Shown: in pieces, positions 51,147 to 60,757 of the stretch
How positions within the stretch are numbered: the stretch's first letter is position 1
Layout: each line of letters opens with the position of its first letter
Assembly: GCA_009829735.1 (NCBI GenBank)
Contig: CM020620.1
Coordinates: 13,265,420-13,329,419, forward strand
DNA: 64,000 nt
Direction: 5' to 3'
Source: Pyropia yezoensis
Taxonomy: Eukaryota; Rhodophyta; Bangiophyceae; Bangiales; Bangiaceae
The notes under the pieces: model-generated
Databases searched by the model: none
The model's input: only the letters and a program-made list of their open reading frames with translations
Told to the model about the DNA's origin: nothing
Made by a program: the position numbers and the translations under genes

Positions 51147-53264
51147 ATGTCCAGTTCCGAGATCCAAGCTGGGCCCGTGGTTCCGGCGGCGAGTGTTGCG
51201 GAGGAGAACTCGGGTCGTCGTGCCCCTCTCCTGCCTCCGGTTCCTCGGATGTCGGTGCCGGCGCCGGTCGCCACGGCGGGGACGGATCGAGTTCCCCCGG
51301 CTTCCACGATGCACCCGGTCGAGGCCCCCCCGGAGGGTCTCCCGGAGATGCTCCTTGGGCAGGACCCTCTGGCGGCCCGGCGTTACTCCACGGTGGTTGG
51401 CAACGCCGGCGCGGCCCAGTGCCAGCAGGATTGCATGGACCTCTGGCGCAAGGAACTCCAGCGCGGGGTCTTGACCGAGATGGACAAGGCACGTCTTCAT
51501 ACGGCGGACCAGATGCGCCTGGCACAAGACCGCTCCCAGAGCTTCTCGGGTTCCTCTTGGGTTGCTCGTCTGGAGGATCTCCCCTTCGCGCTGGTACTGG
51601 ATCTACCCTTGACCGAGCGTCGCGTGTCCGCGTCCGTTCTCCGGTGGCCGGAGGAGGAAGGGTACGTCCACCGGGCGCTCAAGGTCTGGGACGAGGCGCT
51701 CAAGGGGTCGGGAAGCTTGAACTGCGACCCCCGTCCGAGCATGGTCGCTCTGGAGCCGCCTTTCTTGACCCGGAAATACTCCAAGTTGTCGCCGGCACGG
51801 GAGCAGGGTGAGCGACGCGGGCGTCAGCGTGACTTCCTTGTGAGCTGCAACCACCAGGAGTTCTGGAAGCTGGACAAGGCTAACCGGGCGGCATACTACC
51901 CCAAGGTCATCCCGCAGCAGCAGGAAGTCGAGATCCCGGTCGGGTTTGCTCCTTCCAGCATCCCTTGCACCTGGTACTTCTTGGACGCCTTGACTCAGGC
52001 GTCGATCAAGGGCTTCTTCCATTCAATCCCGTACATGATGTACACGTCCGAGATGACAGTCTTGGCGGCCAACCACTGGCTTCACGAGGTCTTGGTGTCC
52101 AACCGGCTTTGGTTTCTCCCCGACCTCCTGATGGTCTGGATTGTCGACAAGTTGACCGTCGACTTCCTGTGCAGCGAGGACGAGGAGTACAAGGAGCTCT
52201 TCCAGGCGATGATCGACTTCCGGCGTCTGGTACCGGTGCATGACCGGAGCTTCTTGAACGCGATTGCCGACCAGAACCGCCCGCGTCGGGATGGCTACGG
52301 TTGGGCGCAGGTGGTCTACCAGTCTTCTCCGGCCAAGGTGCAGCTGGCGACGCCGCTTCCGGCGTGGCCGCAGCTAGGTAGCTTTCCTGCTCCGGCCGCC
52401 CTTGATCTTCTGCCAGTTGGGCCGCCGGTGCAGGAGTCGGGATGGGCCGCGGCGGTCGGTCGGGCGTCTGCGGCGGCTCCGCTTCCTCCGCTTGCCCCTG
52501 TCGCCCCGGTCGCCTCGCCTGAACCGTCACCGGCGCGTCCGCGCCCTGTTCCTGCTGTGCCGGTACTTCAAGCTCCTCCGGCACCGCGCTTGTCTGCGGC
52601 GAGTCTGGGAGTGGCCGTGCGGTCGCCGATTACTCCGGCCGCTCTACCCCGGACGCCTTCTTCCAACGCCGGCGGCGCTGTGCCTCCGCTGGAGTTGGGT
52701 ACTCCGGTCTCGGGGGCCGTTGTGGACCGTCCGGTAGTGTCATCCTCGGGCCGGTTCGAGATTCCGGCGCCGACTCTGCGCCTTACCCGCTTCCGGGTGC
52801 CTGACTGGTACCTGAACCAAGGTGGTCCAACATGCGACCAGTACGACGTCGGTATGATTGAAGACCAGCTGGGTCGTCTTCCGGTGCAGGTTGAAGGCGT
52901 CGGGTCTTCTCTGGTGCTGGGCACTTACGCCAGTGTCTTGAACGACGTGGTCGACCGGGTGTTTGCTTGCGCGGACAGCGGTCAGATGTCGAACAACCCG
53001 GTGGTTGGCGAACTTCTGGCGACTTTGACGCGGCATGGCTTGGCCCAGCAGTGGTCAGAGACCTTCACGGGCTTCCAGCGGCGCCGACGGACATATCTGG
53101 ATGAGCGGGAGCCACCGGCAACTACTGGTACTACTCCGATGGCGTCATACCGGGATGCGCCGCGTCCACCGCACTACGTCATCCCGTCTTCCTCCGGTTC
53201 CCGTCGTACCGCGGAGGCAACGCCGGAGGACACTCCCGCGGCTCAGCGTCCGCGCCGGGAGTAG
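51147..53264 (+). CDS. Antisense accessory ORF of element D
   Basis: A 705-residue product when started at the ATG at 51,147 (MSSSEIQAGPVVPAASVAEE). The frame is open back into the LTR (50,892). It lies on the strand opposite to pol, between pol and the 3' LTR, 145 bp from the pol end, exactly as in elements A and B. The middle has AYYPKVIPQQQEVEIPVGFA, then LAANHWLHEVLVSNRLWFLP and RDGYGWAQVVYQ, aligning in order with YYPKKPEWWPQVEVPYGFPA, LATQWLLEVM and MLWHLPLRLL of B. A long Pro/Ala/Ser linker and a conserved helical C-terminal part (LGTYASVLNDVVDRVFACAD, HGLAQQWSETFTGFQRRRRT) follow. The frame is fully open. No known domain is recognised; similarity to A and B is low but collinear. Confidence 0.75.
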   Translation: MSSSEIQAGPVVPAASVAEENSGRRAPLLPPVPRMSVPAPVATAGTDRVPPASTMHPVEAPPEGLPEMLLGQDPLAARRYSTVVGNAGAAQCQQDCMDLWRKELQRGVLTEMDKARLHTADQMRLAQDRSQSFSGSSWVARLEDLPFALVLDLPLTERRVSASVLRWPEEEGYVHRALKVWDEALKGSGSLNCDPRPSMVALEPPFLTRKYSKLSPAREQGERRGRQRDFLVSCNHQEFWKLDKANRAAYYPKVIPQQQEVEIPVGFAPSSIPCTWYFLDALTQASIKGFFHSIPYMMYTSEMTVLAANHWLHEVLVSNRLWFLPDLLMVWIVDKLTVDFLCSEDEEYKELFQAMIDFRRLVPVHDRSFLNAIADQNRPRRDGYGWAQVVYQSSPAKVQLATPLPAWPQLGSFPAPAALDLLPVGPPVQESGWAAAVGRASAAAPLPPLAPVAPVASPEPSPARPRPVPAVPVLQAPPAPRLSAASLGVAVRSPITPAALPRTPSSNAGGAVPPLELGTPVSGAVVDRPVVSSSGRFEIPAPTLRLTRFRVPDWYLNQGGPTCDQYDVGMIEDQLGRLPVQVEGVGSSLVLGTYASVLNDVVDRVFACADSGQMSNNPVVGELLATLTRHGLAQQWSETFTGFQRRRRTYLDEREPPATTGTTPMASYRDAPRPPHYVIPSSSGSRRTAEATPEDTPAAQRPRRE

Positions 53265-53409
53265 TAGTTGGATGCAAGGAGGGTGAGGGTCTTGGGAGAA
53301 GCGAGGAGGGAAGAGGCGGAGAGAAGGGTTGCTCGAGCGGGTGCTTGTTTTCCTTGATTGCTCCATGCTTGCATTGCGTGTTCTCCTAGATATACCCGTT
53401 CCCTTCTTC

Positions 53410-56400
53410 TCAATCCTCTTGTTCCGCATCCGTTGCGGGTGAGCTCGTCTCGTCCCGAGGGTCTTGGTTGGCCCCGTCCTCTTGGTCCTCCTCCGTGTCC
53501 GACTCCAGAATCTTGCCGGCTCTGGCCACGGGAGTGCCCTCAATCCCGTTCCGTCGCGTGTAGGCACAGACGTCCGCGATGGGTAGCCGGTTTGAGGGTT
53601 CCCAGGTATCATCTGCCGGGTTGAAACCGAACCAGCGTACTCGCAGGTACAGGCGTCCATCTCTCCAGGCATGGTCGACAAACTTGACGTAGACAAATTC
53701 CCGACCTTCTTCTTGGGATAGCCAGGGTATCGCAGTCCGCTTACGCCGGGTCAAGTCCCGTTGGCTTGGCGGTGGAGCTCGGGTGACATGGTCGCTGCTC
53801 ACCCGGTACGGAGAGCCATCCACGTCTAGAAGGAAGGTCCAGCCATCCGTATTGAGAATCTCATAAGGTCCATCCGTCTTAGAGTCCAGCTTCCCCCGGG
53901 TCTTGCTATGGTTGTCCACAAAAACCCAGTCACCACCACCCAGTTCCTTGTTCTTTTCCCGGACACCCTTGTCATAGTCCCGCTTGTATCGCTCCTGGGT
54001 CTTTGAGATTGACTCCTTGACTCTTGGGAGCAGGAGCTTTAGTTGTTCCAGGAACTCATCCTTTGCCTTGGGACCTGACTTCAGTGCAGGCTGGAGACCA
54101 TCCGGTATTCTTTCCAGGGAGAAGTTGGTCAGCCGCCTCGGGGTGACAAAGTCGAGTGGAGCGACTCCCGTTGTCCGGTGAACTCGGGAGTTGTAGGCTA
54201 GAGTGAGGACAGCCAGGAGCTCGTCCCAGTCTTCTTGGTGCTCCTCCACGTAGTGCCGTAGCATGTCCACTAGGGTCCGGTTGAATCGTTCCACCTGGCC
54301 GTTCGTTTGAGGGTGGTACGTCGTGGTGTACAAGTTCTTGATGCCCATCAGGTCACAGACTCCTTGGAAGAACAGGGATGCAAACTGGGGACCGTTGTCG
54401 GTTAAGACGGAGTCTGGAGGGCCGTAGGCAGCTATCCAGTACTCGCAGAAGGCCGACGTGACATCCAGAGCCGTGATGGTTCTCAACGGGATTGCTCGAG
54501 TGAACTTGGAGAACCGGTCACAAATGATGAGCAGGTATATGTTGCCACTGGAGGTCTCAGGTAGGGGCCCCAGGATGTCCATGCTTAAGCTTGCAAAGGG
54601 CTCCGCCGCAGGGAATAGGCGTAGCTTAGAAGTCTTCTTCCTCTGGGACAACCGGTTCCTTGCACAAGAAATACAAGCCTCCAGGCACTTATGGACGTCA
54701 CTGGCCATGGTTTCCCAGTAATAATGTCGTCTCATGGAAGCATACATCCGATTGATACCAGGATGCCCGGCCTGGGGAGACGAGTGCTCCAGGCGTAGGA
54801 TGTCAGCTCGTAGACTTCGGGGTACGTAGACTTGAGTTGCCCCATCGAAGGGTGACACCCGTACCAGGAGTCCGTCTGTAGACTCGGAGAAGCGACTGTT
54901 CCGGTTCAGGTCCATTTGGTGGCGAAGCTCCAAGCATTGAGGGTCCGTCAATTGTGCTCCAGCATCCGGTGAATGGTTACCGGTTGATGAGCGTCAGGTG
55001 TCTCGTACAGGGGAGCGTGCCAGCCACGTCCGACATTCGGGAGGATGAAGCAAGGTATTTCCTCCGGGATAGGACCGGTATCGGCTGCAGGAGTCTCCAG
55101 CCGGGACATGGTGTCGGCGCAGTGGTGCTCCCTCCCTGCTCTGGTGCACACCTTGTACTTGAACTCCGAAAGGCGTAGGCGCCACCGGGCGACCCTTCCT
55201 TGACTGCTGTCCATGCATAGCAGCCACCTTAGACTGGCGTGGTCCGTCCGGATGAGGAACTCTTGTCCTTCGAGATATGGACGTAACAGGAAGCAAGCCC
55301 AGACGACCGCCAAGCACTCGCGCTCGGTCGTGGAATAGTTCTTCACGGCTGGAGTCAAGACGCGACTGTAGTAGCCTATCGGGAGGAAGTGTCCATCAGG
55401 TTGCTGCTGGAGTAGTGAGCACCCCACCTGGACACCACAGGCGTCAGTCTCCAGAACAAACTGACCCTCCCGCTTGGGTAACGCCAGTACTGGAGTGGTG
55501 GTCAGGCGCTTCTTGAGCTCTTCGAAGGCTGCTGTCTGCTTCTCGGCGAACACCGGGAGTTGTGCTGGAAGCTTCTTGCTAGTAAGCTTGGTCAAGGGCC
55601 GGGCAATCAGAGCGTAGTCTCGTACGAACCGGCGGTAGACGTTGCACATACCCAGGAAGCTCTTGAGTTCCGTCTGGGTTTTAGGTTGCCGTGCATGCCG
55701 GAGGGCCTTGATGTTCTTCTCATTGACTCGGAGCTCCCCCGGACTCAGCACGTGCCCCAGGTACTCCACCTCAGTCTCAACAGGTGGCACTTCTCGGCCT
55801 TGAGGGTAACTCCAGCCTTGACAGGAGGCCAGACCTCTCGAAGGTGCTCCAGGTGTTCCGCTGGGGTCTTGGAGAAAACAATGATGTCGTCCAGGTAGAC
55901 CAAACATGTTCTCCACCTTAGCCCCGACAGGATGATGTCGATGGCTCTCTGGAAGGTTGCCGGAGCATTAGTGAGACCAAAAGGGAGACGCTTGCACCGG
56001 AACAGTCCCATGTGGCACGTGAAGGTAGTCTTGTCCTTGTCCTCGTCAGCCAGAGGGATCTGCCCAGTAACCGGCATTACAATCCCAGCGTCGAGAAGAG
56101 GGTGGCATCACCAAGAAAGTCGAGGCAATCATCCATCCGGGTATCGGGTATACATCCTTGACTGTCATCTCGTTCAGGCGTCTGTAGTCAACGCAGAAAA
56201 CGGAAGTGACCGCCAGGTTTTTCGGGACGACTACCACCGGGAAAGCCCACTCGCCATCAGACGGCTCGATAACATCCATCTTGAGCATCTTGTTAACCTG
56301 CTTCTCAATCTCATCCGGCGATGAGGTCCAGCCCGGTATGGGTGCATGTGCACTGGNNNNNNNNNNNNNNNNNNNNNNNNNNNNNNNNNNNNNNNNNNNN

Positions 56401-58209
56401 NNNNNNNNNNNNNNNNNNNNNNNNNNNNNNNNNNNNNNNNNNNNNNNNNNNNNNNNNNNNNNNNNNNNNNNNNNNNNNNNNNNNNNNNNNNNNNNNNNNN
56501 NNNNNNNNNNNNNNNNNNNNNNNNNNNNNNNNNNNNNNNNNNNNNNNNNNNNNNNNNNNNNNNNNNNNNNNNNNNNNNNNNNNNNNNNNNNNNNNNNNNN
56601 NNNNNNNNNNNNNNNNNNNNNNNNNNNNNNNNNNNNNNNNNNNNNNNNNNNNNNNNNNNNNNNNNNNNNNNNNNNNNNNNNNNNNNNNNNNNNNNNNNNN
56701 NNNNNNNNNNNNNNNNNNNNNNNNNNNNNNNNNNNNNNNNNNNNNNNNNNNNNNNNNNNNNNNNNNNNNNNNNNNNNNNNNNNNNNNNNNNNNNNNNNNN
56801 NNNNNNNNNNNNNNNNNNNNNNNNNNNNNNNNNNNNNNNNNNNNNNNNNNNNNNNNGGGTATCGGGTATACATCCTTGACTGTCATCTCGTTCAGGGCGT
56901 CTGTAGTCAACGCAGAAACGGAAGTGACCGCCAGGTTTCGGGACGACTACCACCGGGAAAGCCCACTCGCCATCAGACGGCTCGATAACATCCATCTTGA
57001 GCATCTTGTTAACCTGCTTCTCAATCTCACCGGCGATGAGTCCAGCCCGGTATGGGTGCATGTGCACTGGTTTGGCATCTGGCTTGAGTTGAATCCGGTG
57101 TAGGGTGGCGTCCATCTTGCCCAGCTCTCCAGACCACAGGTGCCGATATTCCTGGAGAAGCTTCTCCAGTGCCTCCTTCAAGTCGGGAGGGACGTTTTCT
57201 TGGTTGACCTTCGGCATCCCGGGCGGTGCTTGTTCCGGCTTCGGAGTAGTACGGCCAGCCTGCTCTTGTTCCGGAGAAACGTCTAAGGCCGTCAAGTTGG
57301 ATGCCAGCTCTTGTTGCAGGTTGAAGAGGTCTTCCTTGCTCATAGCGCGGGCGGACCCCCGGTAAGGCTCTGCTGTACCAACTCGAGTGCCCTTGGCGAG
57401 GGTTATTGGCTTCCGGCTCACGTTGACGATCAGCACCGAGAACGGGGTGTGCCTCTCCACCTTCTTGTGGTGTCCGTGGGCTAGGTATAATCGGTGTTTC
57501 GCCAGAAATTCCTTGCGTCCGTAGATCAGGCATTGACCTGCAGTCCGGGTCGTGACTTGAACCTTGGTCTCCGAGCGAGGAGGTAGGAGCACCGGTTTGA
57601 TGAGGGTCAAGGTAGAGGGTGGGATGCGTTCCTTCTGGTTCTTGGCCACACGAACCTTGGTGTCCAGGTGCTCCAGCACTGGTGACACAAACCATGGTTG
57701 AACTGCACCTTTCCTTCTCCGGTAGGATGCTCTTGACATGCTGCTTCTGGAAGTCCCAGCCTAGGATGAGGGGGACTGATAAGGTCTTGACTACTAGAAA
57801 GGGAAAAAGCATTGGTTCATTGTTGACATAGATGGCGACGGGAAGACGGCCAAGCGGTCGTAGGGTTTGACCTGATGCGTCTACAATCCGGGTCTTGGTA
57901 GGCGCTCTCCAGGCATGTCGACGCCAGCCCGGAGGTAACAGGTTCTCAGTGATGACGCTTGGTCCCGGCTCCCGTGTCGACCACCGGCGTAACAGCTTGG
58001 GGGGAGGCTATCCCCCACACGCATACGAGCATTAATCTTGAGGTTTTCCTTACGCAGGACGAGCAAGGTCCCCTTGAACAAACAGGGTGTCCAGGCGGCT
58101 ACCGGTTGAGCAGGTAACTGCCGTCCTTTCTCCCGGCACGCAAGGGGAGAACAGGTAGAAGTACCCTGCCGTTGGAGATTCGGGAAGACACTTGGGGAGA
58201 GCGCCTGCC
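53410..58209 (-). pseudogene. pol: Pol region of element D (broken)
   Basis: In element sense: protease (VVDTGAGTK near 57,970), reverse transcriptase (LVYLDDIIVFSKTPAEHL near 55,870), RNase H (ETDACGVQVGCSLLQQQPDG near 55,430), the integrase zinc region (HPGINRMY ... CISCARNR), the integrase core (SMDILGPLP; TDNGPQFAS; NGQVERFNRTL) and a chromodomain (LYLRVRWFGFNPADDTWEPS near 53,620). All parts of a Ty3/gypsy Pol are recognisable, but the region is broken in several places and contains a 500-N assembly gap. Its integrase-chromodomain part (53,410-54,951) is one open stretch. Confidence 0.9.
56357..56856. other. 500-N assembly gap with duplicated flanks
   Basis: Exactly 500 N. The roughly 215 bases left of it (from GGGTATCGGGTATACATCC at 56,139) reappear directly right of it (from 56,857), differing by small indels. 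The two contig ends therefore probably overlap and the gap length is arbitrary. Confidence 0.95.
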
Positions 58210-59970
58210 CTACTCGTTTCCCGGCTCCGAGGAGTCCTTAGAGGTTTCGGTCTCCAGGTCAAAGTCCGTAGGAGCTTCCCTTGCCAGAGCCTCCGTGATG
58301 CTCTGTAAGGTTGCCACTCGGATGGCATGTACCTGTGCCTTGTCCATCTTGGAGGGTGCCCGCCGGTCATCCCAGTTGACCGCCTTTGCAAACACCAGTC
58401 CTTGACGCTTGAGTTTCTCCTGGAGATCCTCGGGAATGGTCGGGCACTGGTAGGACATATGATCCTCCTTCTGGCACAGCCAGCAAGACCGGAACCGCTG
58501 GTTCCTGATCTGCTTGGGGGCGACCAGGGAAGGTTGCTCCTTAGAAACGAAGCCGCCCCACTTGTCCCTTGACTCCATGGGTGAGGCCTCGCCAACTGCG
58601 AGTACCGGTACAGGGTTATCACCTCCCTTATACTTGTCGGGTCCGGGACGAACTCGCGACAACGGCTTGGGGGTTGATACCATAGGAGCCTGGAGGGCCT
58701 TGGCTTGCCGGTGCTTGCCCTGGGTGTAGGCCATCAACTGCTGGAAGGTATGTTCTTGATGTTCCTGGTTGTAGTTCTCCGCATCCACTTGAAGATATTC
58801 AGGAAGCCCCTCCGAGAAGATCATCTTGAGCCTGTCCTCAGGGTAAACGTTGCCACAAGCATCGCTCATCTCCCGGACACGACGGGCGAACGCCTCTGGA
58901 GTCTCTTGTCTCTCCATGGTTGCCCGGTTCAGCCTACCGACTGCCTTACGCAGGGAGTCCGCGTCTGCGTAGTTGGACAGGAGCCAGTTGACCGCTTCCG
59001 GATAACTCGCGACGGTACGTCCAACAATGTGCCCGGCAGAGTCTGGTAGAACCTGTGCAAACCGCTGTTCCGCTTCTCCGGTCATGAAGTTAACCAGGAG
59101 ATAGAGAGCCTTGCCCTCGGACACATCGTTGTCATTGCATGCCTTGACAAACCGGCGCAGGAAGGCAAAGATAAGCGCCGGTCTCTTCCCGGAAAACTTA
59201 GGATGCCCCCCAAAGCTCGGCTGCATTCGCCGGTTCAGGGATGCCATCTTCTTGGCCATCTTCCGGGTGTAACCTTGGTCTTGGTTCTCCAGCCGGTAGT
59301 TACCCCAATACGTGACCTTGTTCAGGGTGGCATCTCCCACTTGGTGGGCAGGGAAGTCGAACTCGACTAGCCTGCGCCGGGTAGGACCGGGAGATGCATC
59401 CCAGTCATATCCCTCCTCAGAGCTGGAGGAACTGGTCTCGCTGGTGCTAGAGCGACGGCGACGACGCCGACGCCTACGGCTGCTCCGGTCACCGGTCTTG
59501 GAGCTCCCCGCCCCATAGGACGCAAGGGGAGGAAAAGCTTGGCCGGTCCCAGGAGTCGAAGTCTCAGGAAGACCCGTAGAACCAGTCATAGCGGTGCCTC
59601 TGGCACTGCTAGTGCCCACAGGAAGAGGTGTATACACCCAGCTGCCATGTGTGGGTCCAGGAGTAAACACACCAGGGGCTATCCCTGGAGGTTGAAGAGT
59701 AGAACCGACAGGAGGGAGACGTCTGCTGCGAGCGGACTCAAACGCCGTTGACCCCGGGGTGGCTCCCACAGGAGGAACAGCCGGAGGAACGGGAGCAGGC
59801 GGTACTTGGCCGCCTGTGGACTCCAGTCCACTACCGGATGTCACGCCCAGGTCTGCTTCACCCGTAGGGAGAACGCCGGGTTGGGCACCGTCCCCCGCGG
59901 TGACCAGGGATGCGTCAAGGGACGCGGGGTCTACCCCTTCGGGCACCGTCGTGCCAGGGAGGGTAGCCAT
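58210..59970 (-). CDS. gag: Gag of element D
   Basis: A 586-residue Gag starting MATLPGTTVPEGVDPASLD. The N-terminal third is Pro/Gly/Thr-rich, with an Arg-rich patch (RSSRRRRRRRRRS) that could bind nucleic acid. The retrotransposon-gag core follows (LIFAFLRRFVKACNDNDVSE; ETPEAFARRVREMSDACGNV; MIFSEGLPEYLQVDAENY), then a zinc knuckle (CWLCQKEDHMSYQC) and an acidic C-terminus. The open frame looks whole. Confidence 0.92.
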   Translation of the reverse strand: MATLPGTTVPEGVDPASLDASLVTAGDGAQPGVLPTGEADLGVTSGSGLESTGGQVPPAPVPPAVPPVGATPGSTAFESARSRRLPPVGSTLQPPGIAPGVFTPGPTHGSWVYTPLPVGTSSARGTAMTGSTGLPETSTPGTGQAFPPLASYGAGSSKTGDRSSRRRRRRRRRSSTSETSSSSSEEGYDWDASPGPTRRRLVEFDFPAHQVGDATLNKVTYWGNYRLENQDQGYTRKMAKKMASLNRRMQPSFGGHPKFSGKRPALIFAFLRRFVKACNDNDVSEGKALYLLVNFMTGEAEQRFAQVLPDSAGHIVGRTVASYPEAVNWLLSNYADADSLRKAVGRLNRATMERQETPEAFARRVREMSDACGNVYPEDRLKMIFSEGLPEYLQVDAENYNQEHQEHTFQQLMAYTQGKHRQAKALQAPMVSTPKPLSRVRPGPDKYKGGDNPVPVLAVGEASPMESRDKWGGFVSKEQPSLVAPKQIRNQRFRSCWLCQKEDHMSYQCPTIPEDLQEKLKRQGLVFAKAVNWDDRRAPSKMDKAQVHAIRVATLQSITEALAREAPTDFDLETETSKDSSEPGNE

Positions 59971-60158
59971 GTTGGTCTCTTGACAGCCACAGTCCAGTTA
60001 CCTGCGTGTCCAAAGATCGCAAGACCACAAGAGAGGGGTTGGAGAGCCAGGAATGGGGTTCCCGTGAACGGGTGCAAATAATTCCCAAACCACAGAAAAA
60101 GACAGAATAGGAACAACGCAACCGCTGCTCCCAAATGTCTCTTCTCAAACACTCCAAT

Positions 60159-60175
60159 CCCCTGCTGCTCCACCA
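60159..60175 (-). other. Primer-binding site of element D
   Basis: In element sense TGGTGGAGCAGCAGGGG, four bases after the 5' LTR (60,180-60,752). It is the same 17 bases as in elements B and C although the LTRs are unrelated, so the same tRNA primes these families. Confidence 0.75.
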
Positions 60176-60179
60176 AATA

Positions 60180-60752
60180 TGTGGTATAAAACTCGATCCT
60201 CTCAAACACGTGTCAATATCCCTCGGGGGAAAGGGACAGGTAACGCAGAAAGGGGAACTACGAGAATGGTATGCCTGTTGCCTCACGTGCCTGCTTGCAG
60301 GGCAAACAGATACGCACGGTAGTGCACACGGGGAAGAGGAAAGCAAACGCGCAGTTGTCTTTTTTTCCTGAGGGCGCGGGCCGAGGGCGCCTCGCTGTCC
60401 CTCTTAACGTGCATCTGGGGGAACCCCGGCACGTTGGCCCGGTAGCCCCCCCATAACCCCGAGTGGCCCCGACCCGAGTCTAACCTCGTCAGGTCGGGGG
60501 CCACTATCACTACTAATTCTATTCCCACTCACTAATCTCACACTCAAATTCTCTCAAATCAAGTCCCTCACAAATATGCAAAAACACATCAGAAATCCCT
60601 CTCTCGCGTGTGGATAGCGTAGTCCACCGCATCCCAGTGCCGGGCACGGGCCACGGCCGCCAACCATCGCCACACGGCGGGCGTGTTCTGGCACCTGGTG
60701 CCCTCTGGTTGCAGTCCCGGGTCGGCGCCAAGTCGGGGCCAGGGATGCTACA
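60180..60752 (-). repeat. LTR of element D, right copy (5' LTR in element sense)
   Basis: 573 bp, direct repeat of 50,389-50,961 at an offset of 9791, no difference noticed. It is flanked on the right by the GGAAA duplication and on the left by the primer-binding site. Confidence 0.93.
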
Positions 60753-60757
60753 GGAAA
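60753..60757. repeat. Target-site duplication of element D, right copy
   Basis: GGAAA directly after the CTACA terminus. It pairs with 50,384-50,388. Confidence 0.9.

Larger units (their letters stand above)
50389..60752 (-). mobile_element. Complete nested Ty3/gypsy chromodomain element D
   Basis: A 10.4-kb element in minus orientation inserted in the pol of element C. It has identical-looking 573-bp LTRs, GGAAA target duplications, a primer-binding site, gag (58,210-59,970), a pol region with protease, RT, RNase H, integrase and chromodomain, and an antisense accessory ORF (51,147-53,264, plus strand). Identical LTRs mean a very recent insertion. Its pol reads as several pieces (roughly half a dozen interruptions, some clustered beside the 500-N gap and perhaps due to poor sequence there). 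It is more distant from A and C than they are from each other. Confidence 0.95.
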
